In this document: piece after piece, positions 1 to 5,219 of the stretch
Layout: the number at the start of each line of letters is the position of its first letter
Numbering within the stretch: position 1 is the stretch's first letter
Assembly (NCBI GenBank): GCA_011390435.1
Contig: JAABSK010000202.1
Coordinates: 1-5,219, forward strand
Direction: 5' to 3'
Source of the DNA: Desulfobacteraceae bacterium
GTDB taxonomy: Bacteria > Desulfobacterota > Desulfobacteria > Desulfobacterales > Desulfobacteraceae
Length of the DNA stretch: 5,219 nt
Program-made: the position numbers and the translations under genes
The notes under the pieces: generated by a model
Databases searched by the model: none
Seen by the model: the letters and a program-made list of their open reading frames with translations, nothing else
What the model was told of the DNA's origin: nothing

Positions 1-493
1 GGGGATCAGCCAGAACATCATCAATGTGATGAACCGGTTATCCAGAAATTTCATGCCGTATTTAATCAACGCCTGTGATATTTATGCAGCCCCTTCCCGG
101 CTGGAAGGATTTGGAATGCCCCAGGTTGAGGCTGGCGCCTGCGAAAAACCGGTGATCGGCATAAAGGCCATGGGCATGCTGGATACTCTGGTCCACGGGG
201 AAACCGCTCTTTTGGCTGAAGTTGCCCAGGAAATTCTCTTAAAAGAAACCATGGTGTTCAGCGAATCCGGGTCAGAACAAAGACAGCGGGTCTTTTTTCC
301 AAGCCCCCGCACCGTTGATTACCGCGCAAGCGTCCATGATATTGCCAATTATTTAATGGATTTAATGGAAAGCCCGTCTCTGCGCCAGAAGCTGGGCCAG
401 GCTGCCAGAAAACGAGTGGTTGAACAGTTTGACTACAGGATTGTTGCCAGACGCTTTGTAGAAATTATTTCCACCCGGCTGGGGATATCATGA
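1..493 (+). CDS. Family 4 (GT-B fold) glycosyltransferase, C-terminal part (5' end outside window)
   Basis: This is the C-terminal half of a retaining, nucleotide-sugar-dependent glycosyltransferase, probably cytoplasmic. The frame is open from base 2, so the GTG at 26 is unlikely to be the real start; 163 residues are visible. Counting from the codon at base 2, the donor-binding signature is SRLEGFGMPQVE, with Glu35 and Glu43 forming the E-x7-E pair typical of GT4 enzymes. It is followed by ACEKPVIG and a VHGETALL stretch, where GT4 proteins usually have a 'G..G.L' loop. The end (DIANYLMDLMESPSLRQKLG, then a basic helix and FDYRIVARRFVEII) is the usual GT4 C-terminal helix that crosses back to the N-domain. 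The stop overlaps the next start as ATGA, suggesting translational coupling with the GH100-like hydrolase. The acceptor cannot be read from this half. A sucrose- or trehalose-type glucosyltransferase is inferred only from the neighbouring invertase-like and glucokinase genes. The GT4 family call is firm; the substrate is not. Confidence 0.85.
   Translation, partial: GISQNIINVMNRLSRNFMPYLINACDIYAAPSRLEGFGMPQVEAGACEKPVIGIKAMGMLDTLVHGETALLAEVAQEILLKETMVFSESGSEQRQRVFFPSPRTVDYRASVHDIANYLMDLMESPSLRQKLGQAARKRVVEQFDYRIVARRFVEIISTRLGIS
481..485 (+). promoter_or_regulatory. Weak ribosome binding site of the GH100-like gene
   Basis: GGGGA lies inside the last codons of the glycosyltransferase, 4 nt before ATG 490 and 7 nt before ATG 493. 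The spacing favours the second ATG, so the true start may be 493. The weak site and the overlapping stop fit translation by coupling with the upstream gene. Confidence 0.4.
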
Positions 494-1641
494 TGGAAAA
501 AGCAAAAAAAGCAGCGGTTGAGGTATTGCTGCATAACAGCAAAGGCCCTTTTTTCAGTCTTCCCAGGACGGCCGGCTGGGGATATCCTGAACCCTATACC
601 AGAGATCTGATGATCTCAAGCCTTGGCATTCTGGTCACAAAAAATGAGAGATTAATCAATTCCCTGAAGAACGTCTTTCAGGTTTTGGCAAAACATCAGA
701 CACCGCTTGGCCATATCACCTCCATTGTTCATGATCCCGAAGAATGCGGCGCCAGTGACACCACCCCGTTGTTTCTCATGGCCCTGCAGATCTTCCGCAA
801 GGTAACAGGCCAGGCTGATTTTTTAGAAGAAGCGGCTCAAAAGGCCCTGACCTGGATGTCGTACCAGTCTCCATCCAGCCGGGTGCTGGTGGCTCAACTG
901 CCCACCAGCGACTGGCGGGACGAACAGTGGGTGCTGGGGTATGGTTTGTTTGTGAATACCATCGTATATACCTATTTGAAATTATTCGGCCTGAATGATC
1001 AGGCAGGTTTATTAAAAAAAAAGATGTCCACCCGCCTTTCCATCAAAGATACGGGCGATAAACACTCGATAGCGGGTGGTTTAAAAATATCGTTTAAACC
1101 CCATTATGCCCTCTGGGCCTATAAAATATACAACAGCGAACGTTTTGATCTTCTGGGGAACAGCCTGGCCATTCTGTCGGGAATTGCCTCTTCATCCAGA
1201 TCACTGCACATGATTTCCTGGATTGAGGAAGAATGCCAGAAACTTCAGAATTCCGGAGATCTGGCCATTGATCTGCCCCCCAATTTTTTCCCTTATATCC
1301 ATCCGGGAGATGATGACTGGCGGCCTCGATATACAAAATTCAACCGCCCTGGGGAGTATCATAACGGCGGGGTCTGGCCCTTTGTCTGCGGGTTTTATAT
1401 TGCCGCCTTGACGGCGGCAGGCAGGCATAAACTGGCCCAAAAAAAGTTTGAAGCCCTGACAAGACTCATACAGCCCGCCCGGACTGCCAAAACAGAATTC
1501 GGATTTAATGAATGGTTTAAAGCCCAGGACGGCAAGCCGAAAGGGCAGGACTGGCAGACATGGTCGGCAGCCATGTATTTATATGCAGCCGAGTGTATCA
1601 AGCAAGAGCAGACCCCATTTTTTGATAAAATAAGAGAATGA
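490..1641 (+). CDS. GH100-type glycoside hydrolase (neutral/alkaline invertase-like)
   Basis: This is a predicted cytoplasmic (alpha/alpha)6-barrel hydrolase of 383 residues with no signal peptide or membrane segment. Several stretches resemble neutral/alkaline invertases, which cleave sucrose to glucose and fructose: YTRDLMISSLGILV (36-49) matches the family 'IRD...ALAFL' region; FDLLGNSLAILSGIAS (219-234) matches 'LGN..AILS.LAT'; HNGGVWPF (291-298) matches 'HNGGSWP'; and NEWF...QTWSAAMYLYA (340-366) matches the C-terminal 'PEYYDG...YQTWT' block. Asp141 in TSDWRDE and Glu341 in FNEWF are candidates for the acid/base pair. The protein is shorter than cyanobacterial and plant members, but all blocks are present, so it looks complete. 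Start choice lies between ATG 490, which overlaps the upstream stop, and ATG 493, which is better spaced from GGGGA at 481-485. A six-hairpin glucosidase of another family (GH63, GH133) is the main alternative, because these share the HNG.VWP and Q.WS motifs. Sucrose as substrate is inferred. Confidence 0.72.
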   Translation: MMEKAKKAAVEVLLHNSKGPFFSLPRTAGWGYPEPYTRDLMISSLGILVTKNERLINSLKNVFQVLAKHQTPLGHITSIVHDPEECGASDTTPLFLMALQIFRKVTGQADFLEEAAQKALTWMSYQSPSSRVLVAQLPTSDWRDEQWVLGYGLFVNTIVYTYLKLFGLNDQAGLLKKKMSTRLSIKDTGDKHSIAGGLKISFKPHYALWAYKIYNSERFDLLGNSLAILSGIASSSRSLHMISWIEEECQKLQNSGDLAIDLPPNFFPYIHPGDDDWRPRYTKFNRPGEYHNGGVWPFVCGFYIAALTAAGRHKLAQKKFEALTRLIQPARTAKTEFGFNEWFKAQDGKPKGQDWQTWSAAMYLYAAECIKQEQTPFFDKIRE

Positions 1642-1653
1642 AAATCCATCAGT

Positions 1654-1660
1654 AAGGAGG
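1654..1660 (+). promoter_or_regulatory. Strong ribosome binding site of the cytidylate-kinase-like gene
   Basis: AAGGAGG is a near-perfect Shine-Dalgarno sequence, 8 nt before ATG 1669. It is the strongest in the window and fixes the start. It lies in the 27-bp gap after the hydrolase stop, so this gene can be translated independently of its upstream neighbours. Confidence 0.85.
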
Positions 1661-1668
1661 AAAACGAC

Positions 1669-2418
1669 ATGAAAAAAACAATGGACGAAAATGTAACCCC
1701 ACCTGGATATTATGGCAGGAAAATGATGAGTGCCTCAGATTGGACAGGGTCACAAATCCAGAAATGGCAGAAAGAAGAAGCAGAAAGAAAGAATATTGAC
1801 GATTTTTCTCAAAAAAACTGCATTTGCTTATCCCGCGGTATCGGCGCCGGGGCTCTGGAAGTGGCGGATTTTTTATCAGAAAAGACAGGATACCGTGTGA
1901 TTGATAAAGAAATCATGGAACATATGGCAAAGGATTCTACTTTGACTGAAAAGATCATTGAATTTTACGATGAACGGGTTCCAGGAAAGATGAAAGAACT
2001 GCTTGTTGCGCTTTCCATTGAAAAGAAATTCTTCAAAACCGAATATATCGAGCAGCTGGCAAAGACGGTTACCGCACTATCGCATACTGAGCCGACGATC
2101 TTTGTGGGCCGGGGAACCCACTTGATCCTGCCCCGTCATCGGATTTTGTCGGTACAACTGGTCTGCGGCAGGAAGCGCCGGGTTGAACGGCTGTCAAAAA
2201 TGCTGGGTGTTGACAACAGCGAGGCCGAGAAAAGATTGGCCACCATGGATGATGAACATCATCAATTTTTTAAAGCGATTTTCCTGAGAGAAAAAACATC
2301 TCCTGATGAATTTGATCTGGTCATTCATATGGATTTCTTTGATTCAGAATACCAGGCGGCTCAAATCATTGCGTGTGCATTTGAACAGAAATTTCACATA
2401 AATTTTCAAAACAACTGA
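1669..2418 (+). CDS. Cytidylate kinase-like family protein (Cytidylate_kin2 type), function unassigned
   Basis: This 249-residue soluble protein resembles the Cytidylate_kin2 group, P-loop proteins related to CMP kinase but mostly uncharacterised. The first ~48 residues are a polar, charged extension (GSQIQKWQKEEAERK) that may be flexible or helical. The kinase-like core follows: CICLSRGIGAGALEVADFL (51-69) is the P-loop strand and helix, GYRVIDKEIMEHMA (74-87) corresponds to the 'Y.D.E.' segment, TIFVGRGTHLIL (143-154) is the family's 'GRG' strand, and VQLVCGRKRRVERL (162-175) is the basic segment that contacts phosphates in nucleotide kinases. EFDLVIHMDFF (214-224) closes the fold. The P-loop lacks the usual lysine of GKS/T; this is common in the group, so nucleotide phosphorylation is uncertain. 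It sits between the GH100-like hydrolase and glucokinase, suggesting a role in, or control of, sugar metabolism. Family membership is likely; substrate and function are unknown. A housekeeping CMP kinase is unlikely given the loop and the context. Confidence 0.8.
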   Translation: MKKTMDENVTPPGYYGRKMMSASDWTGSQIQKWQKEEAERKNIDDFSQKNCICLSRGIGAGALEVADFLSEKTGYRVIDKEIMEHMAKDSTLTEKIIEFYDERVPGKMKELLVALSIEKKFFKTEYIEQLAKTVTALSHTEPTIFVGRGTHLILPRHRILSVQLVCGRKRRVERLSKMLGVDNSEAEKRLATMDDEHHQFFKAIFLREKTSPDEFDLVIHMDFFDSEYQAAQIIACAFEQKFHINFQNN

Positions 2419-2420
2419 GG
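2417..2420 (+). promoter_or_regulatory. Possible weak ribosome binding site of glucokinase
   Basis: GAGG overlaps the stop codon of the kinase-like gene and lies 14 nt before ATG 2435, farther than optimal. No better site is seen in the 16-bp gap. Glucokinase translation may therefore depend partly on ribosomes finishing the upstream gene. Confidence 0.35.
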
Positions 2421-2434
2421 TTGACAATTATCAG

Positions 2435-3448
2435 ATGAATCCGCTCCTTTTTCTTGCCGCTGATATCGGTGCGACCAAAACAAATATCGGCCTTTATCTT
2501 TTTTCCAGGCGTTTGACAGCGCATTCACCACCGGTTCAATTAAGAACGGCTGATTTTTCAAGCATTGAATCACTGGTGGCAACATTTCTATCCGGCCGGA
2601 AGGTAATGGTGAACTTTTGCGTTTTTGGGGTTCCAGGCCCTGTTGACAACGGCAGGGCAAAGATAACCAACCTGCCGTGGGTGATGGATGAAAAAATAAT
2701 ACAGCGTGGTTTAGATGTGCCAACCGTCAGGCTCGTCAATGATCTTGAGGCCACCTCGTACGCCCTGACCGACCTTTCTGCAAACGATCTTTTTACACTG
2801 AATGCCGTAAAAACGGATGGTACCGGAAACAAGGCGATCATTGCGCCGGGATCAGGCCTTGGTGAATCCTTTTTAACATGGGACAAGACATCATATACCG
2901 CTTTTGCCTCTGAGGGCGGACATGGTGATTTTGCCCCCAACAGTAAAATTGAGTGTGCCCTGTTACAGTATCTCCAAAGCAAATACGGTCATGCCAGTTA
3001 CGAAAGAGTCTGTTCAGGACAGGGTATCAATAATATTTATCACTTTCTTAAAGATCAACAATACGAAAAAGAACCGGCCTGGCTGGCAAAAGAATTCAAA
3101 GCCGCGGGAAAAGACCCGGTTGCGCTGATCATTGAGACAGCCCTTGATACAAAGCGGCCCTGCCCGATATGTGTGAAAACAATCACACTTTTCGCTGCTG
3201 TTTTAGGGGCGGAAGCCGGAAACATTGGGTTGAGAATATTGGCCCGGGGCGGTGTCTATCTGGCAGGCGGACTTCCACAACGCGTATTGCCTTTTTTAAA
3301 AGAACGAGCATTTCTGGACGCTTTTCATCAAAAGGGTCGAATGAGCGACCTGATAAAAGAAATACCACTGTATGTGATTACAAATCCAACGGCCGGACTG
3401 ATGGGTGCTGCCCGGTACGGGATCGTTCATCTTTTGCCTGATGATTGA
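2435..3448 (+). CDS. glk: Glucokinase (Glk family)
   Basis: This cytoplasmic enzyme transfers the ATP gamma-phosphate to glucose, giving glucose 6-phosphate for glycolysis or glycogen/sugar-nucleotide synthesis. At 337 residues it is close to the usual bacterial Glk length (about 320). Motifs in order: ADIGATKTNIGL (9-20), the phosphate-1 loop; FGVPGPV (64-70); NLPW (79-82), part of the glucose pocket; VNDLEA (101-106), with Asp103 in the position of the catalytic Asp of E. coli Glk; APGSGLG (137-143), the second phosphate loop; SEGGHGDFAP (159-168) with Glu160 and His163, and SYERVCSGQG (188-197) with Glu190, all matching the sugar-binding residues of E. coli Glk; and GGVYLAGGL (272-280), the adenosine motif. 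It has no ROK-type zinc motif, so it belongs to the Glk rather than the ROK group. It starts 16 bp after the kinase-like gene and is very likely cotranscribed with it. In context it would recycle glucose released by the GH100-like hydrolase. Confidence 0.93.
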   Translation: MNPLLFLAADIGATKTNIGLYLFSRRLTAHSPPVQLRTADFSSIESLVATFLSGRKVMVNFCVFGVPGPVDNGRAKITNLPWVMDEKIIQRGLDVPTVRLVNDLEATSYALTDLSANDLFTLNAVKTDGTGNKAIIAPGSGLGESFLTWDKTSYTAFASEGGHGDFAPNSKIECALLQYLQSKYGHASYERVCSGQGINNIYHFLKDQQYEKEPAWLAKEFKAAGKDPVALIIETALDTKRPCPICVKTITLFAAVLGAEAGNIGLRILARGGVYLAGGLPQRVLPFLKERAFLDAFHQKGRMSDLIKEIPLYVITNPTAGLMGAARYGIVHLLPDD

Positions 3449-3520
3449 AAAAAACCGGCAAGGCAGGGGAAGATCGGATCAAGCCCAAAAATGTCTGGCC
3501 AGGAATAAAAGGAAATAACC
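3449..3520 (+). other. 72-bp gap between glucokinase and the sensor kinase
   Basis: The gap is A/G-rich, beginning with an A run and a GGCAAGGCAGGGG stretch. I found no convincing stem-loop with a T tract and no -35/-10 pair. The sensor kinase could be read through from the sugar genes or have its own unrecognised promoter here. Confidence 0.5.
3508..3514 (+). promoter_or_regulatory. Ribosome binding site of the hybrid histidine kinase
   Basis: AAAGGAA lies 6 nt before ATG 3521, a normal Shine-Dalgarno position. It supports 3521 as the start rather than the internal methionines downstream. Confidence 0.7.
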
Positions 3521-3838
3521 ATGGAGAATTCAAGAATTGAAAACCAGATTCATCTTGATAATGCTGAATTGAACAGACAAAATATGCTTCTCCAAGAAAC
3601 GCTGCTGGGAAAAGAAGGCCTGCTGGAAGCGCTGAAGGATTCTGAAAAACAATACCGCCGCCTTTTTGAATCTGCCAAGGACGGCATCCTGATTATCGAT
3701 GCTGATACCGGCCTGGTGGTTGATGCCAATCCATTTCTTTTGGCCCTGATCGGCTGTACGTACGATCAGGTGTATGGAAAATACCTCTGGGAACTTGGGA
3801 GTATTCAAAGACATTGCCGAGTCCAAGGAAGCGTTTAA
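3521..3838 (+). CDS. Hybrid sensor histidine kinase, N-terminal fragment before a frameshift
   Basis: As written this is a 105-codon open frame, but it is the front of a larger gene that continues in another frame from about 3800. Residues 1-45 are polar and helix-like, with no transmembrane segment, suggesting a cytoplasmic sensor. A PAS domain starts with EKQYRRLFESAKDGILIIDADTGLVVDANP (about 43-72) and runs into LIGCTYDQVYGKYLWELG. The PAS homology then stops abruptly: the last ~12 residues (SIQRHCRVQGSV) do not resemble PAS sequence. Reading one base over at the GGG run (3797-3799) gives ELGVFKDIAESKEAF, the usual PAS continuation. This fragment alone could not signal. It follows glucokinase by 72 bp with its own ribosome binding site. 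Confidence 0.8.
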   Translation: MENSRIENQIHLDNAELNRQNMLLQETLLGKEGLLEALKDSEKQYRRLFESAKDGILIIDADTGLVVDANPFLLALIGCTYDQVYGKYLWELGSIQRHCRVQGSV

Positions 3839-5219
3839 AACGCTGCTGGACAACCAATATATCCGTTATGAAAACCTGCCGCTTCTGACGCTTGACGGCC
3901 GGCGCATTGAAGTTGAATTTATCAGCAATGTCTATCTTGTGGACGGCAAACAGGTGATTCAATGCAATATCCGGGATATCACGGCACGAAAGCAGACAGA
4001 GCGGATCATGGCGGAGAATGAGTCCAAAATGCGCAGCATTCTGGACAATATTGGAATCGGTGTCACCCTCATCAGCCCGGAAATGGTCATCCTTGAACTG
4101 AACCAGCGGATGCGTGACTGGTTTCCTTCCATCGATACTGACCAGGCGCCGCTTTGTTACCATGTATTTAATGACCCGCCAGGCCTGAAGACCTGCTCGA
4201 ACTGTCCAACGGTGAAAACCTTCCGGGATGGCCGGCTGCATGAAACCACCCGCCAGACCCTTCAGGGCGGTGTGAGACGCGACTACCGCATTGTTTCCTC
4301 TCCGGTGCACAACGCTTCCGGGATGGTCACGGCTGTGATCGAAATGGTCGAGGATATCACTGAGCGGCTTTCCCTGGAATCCCGATTCCTGCAGGCCCAG
4401 AAACTCGAATCCATCGGACGGCTGGCAGGGGGCGTGGCCCATGACTACAACAATATGCTCAGTGTAATTCTCGGGTATGCTGAGATGGCCCAGGCAAAAC
4501 TGAACCCGTCTGATCCCGTATATAAGGATCTTCAGGAAATCCTCAAAGCCAGCAGCCGTTCCGTGGAAATCACCCGGCAATTACTGGGCTTTGCCCGTAA
4601 ACAGACCATTGCACCCAGGGCCATCGATTTGAACGATACCGTGGCCAGAATCATCAAAATGCTGGGCCCGCTGATCGGTGAAGATATTCAAATGGTCTGG
4701 CTGCCCGGAGAAAACCTGCAAGCAGTGATGATGGATCCGACCCAGCTGGATCAGATCATGGCCAATCTGTGTATCAATGCCCGGGATGCGATTTCAGGCG
4801 TCGGCAAGATCACTGTTGAAACAGCCAACGTCACATTTGACGCTGCTGATAGCGATTTTCATGAAGGCCTTCCCTCCGGTGACTTCGTTCTGTTGACCGT
4901 CAGTGACACTGGCTGCGGCATGAAAAAAGAGATTCTGAAAAATGTCTTTGAACCCTTTTTCACCACCAAGGAGGCCGGTCTGGGGACAGGCCTTGGCCTA
5001 TCAACAGTGTACGGTATTGTCAAACAGAACCAGGGATTTATCACGGCATACAGCGAGCCGGGCATGGGTACGGTCTTCCGGATTTACCTGCACAGCCATA
5101 AAAGCGAACCACCCATATCTTTTCAGGGAAACAAAAAGAAAGCCGTGGCAGGACATGGCGAGACCCTTCTGGTTGTCGAGGATGAGGCCGGGATACAAAA
5201 ATTGATTAAACGCATGCTT
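3774..5219 (+). CDS. Hybrid sensor histidine kinase, main part after the frameshift (3' end outside window)
   Basis: This frame is open to the window end and carries the rest of the kinase; numbering follows the gene corrected from 3521. It completes PAS1 (IRDIT near 150-154), followed by PAS2 (about 165-275) with Cys212, Cys225 and Cys228 in a TCSNCP segment. The dimerisation/phosphoacceptor domain has LAGGVAHDYNNMLSVILGYAE, with His307 the predicted autophosphorylation site. The ATPase domain shows the N box (NLCINARDA, Asn419), G1 (DTGCGM, Asp462), F box (FEPFFTTK, 476-483) and G2 (GLGTGLGL, 486-493). A receiver domain begins with ETLLVVEDEAG, where Glu553 and Asp554 form the acidic pocket; its phosphoacceptor Asp lies beyond the window. 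The protein would be cytoplasmic, autophosphorylate on His and pass phosphate to the receiver. The ATG at 3774 is the nearest in-frame start but has no good ribosome binding site, so this is most likely the 3' part of the gene begun at 3521. The signal sensed is unknown. Confidence 0.88.
   Translation, partial: MENTSGNLGVFKDIAESKEAFKTLLDNQYIRYENLPLLTLDGRRIEVEFISNVYLVDGKQVIQCNIRDITARKQTERIMAENESKMRSILDNIGIGVTLISPEMVILELNQRMRDWFPSIDTDQAPLCYHVFNDPPGLKTCSNCPTVKTFRDGRLHETTRQTLQGGVRRDYRIVSSPVHNASGMVTAVIEMVEDITERLSLESRFLQAQKLESIGRLAGGVAHDYNNMLSVILGYAEMAQAKLNPSDPVYKDLQEILKASSRSVEITRQLLGFARKQTIAPRAIDLNDTVARIIKMLGPLIGEDIQMVWLPGENLQAVMMDPTQLDQIMANLCINARDAISGVGKITVETANVTFDAADSDFHEGLPSGDFVLLTVSDTGCGMKKEILKNVFEPFFTTKEAGLGTGLGLSTVYGIVKQNQGFITAYSEPGMGTVFRIYLHSHKSEPPISFQGNKKKAVAGHGETLLVVEDEAGIQKLIKRML
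3797..3799 (+). other. Frameshift point: probable extra G in the sensor kinase gene
   Basis: Reading CTTGGGAGTATTC with one G fewer turns the junction into E-L-G-V-F-K-D-I-A, a standard PAS continuation, and joins the two open frames without loss of residues. The upstream frame stops at 3836-3838; the downstream frame is open beyond the window end. No slippery heptamer, in-frame stop at the shift point or stimulatory hairpin is evident, so a point insertion or a sequencing/assembly error is more likely than programmed frameshifting. Confidence 0.8.

Noticed and set aside
2421..2426. TTGACA resembling a -35 promoter box just before glucokinase
   Set aside because: No -10-like hexamer is found at the right spacing, and the position would place the transcription start inside the glucokinase coding region.
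2536..2982. A 148-codon open frame on the minus strand
   Set aside because: It is antisense to the glucokinase, whose catalytic motifs are all intact. The antisense product has no recognisable features.
3161..3172. CPIC cysteine pair in glucokinase as a possible metal site
   Set aside because: E. coli-type Glk proteins have a similar C-x2-C pair at the same place, so it is an ordinary family feature.
3431..3461. Possible terminator after glucokinase (TTGCC ... GGCAA)
   Set aside because: The stem is only 5 bp with a long A-rich loop, starts inside the coding sequence, and is not followed by a T tract.
3693..4580. A 295-codon open frame on the minus strand
   Set aside because: It lies entirely antisense to the histidine kinase, whose + strand translation shows clear PAS and kinase motifs. 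The antisense translation resembles no known family and has no ribosome binding site; it is a by-product of codon use.

Overview
The window reads as a piece of a free-living bacterial chromosome, with every real gene on the + strand, short gaps and moderate GC. The closest fit is an anaerobic, possibly marine, member of the Desulfobacterota. This is an inference from the style of the proteins: a PAS-PAS hybrid kinase with an HDYNN phosphoacceptor box, and a cytidylate-kinase-like protein beside sugar genes. No RNA gene or marker protein is present to prove it. I saw no mobile element, CRISPR array, tRNA or rRNA.

Positions 1-3448 form a tight four-gene block. It starts with the C-terminal end of a family 4 (GT-B fold) glycosyltransferase, cut by the window edge. 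A GH100-type (neutral/alkaline invertase-like) glycoside hydrolase follows, overlapping it by ATGA. Next, 27 bp on, is a cytidylate-kinase-like protein (Cytidylate_kin2 type) with a strong ribosome binding site. After 16 bp comes a Glk-family glucokinase. The order suggests a small disaccharide module: the glycosyltransferase makes a glucoside (possibly sucrose or a relative), the hydrolase splits it, and glucokinase returns the freed glucose to glucose 6-phosphate. The kinase-like protein in the middle has no assigned role and may be regulatory. Substrates are inferred, not shown by the sequence.

After a 72-bp gap with no clear terminator or promoter, a large hybrid sensor histidine kinase begins at 3521 and runs off the end at 5219. 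It has an N-terminal helix, two PAS domains, the dimerisation/phosphoacceptor and ATPase domains, and the start of a receiver domain. As written, it is broken by a +1 frameshift at a GGG run at 3797-3799. Removing one G restores a continuous PAS domain. The gene is therefore either disrupted or carries a sequencing error.

The least described parts are the glycosyltransferase/GH100/kinase-like/glucokinase combination, the unassigned kinase-like protein within it, and the frameshifted kinase with a cysteine-bearing second PAS domain.
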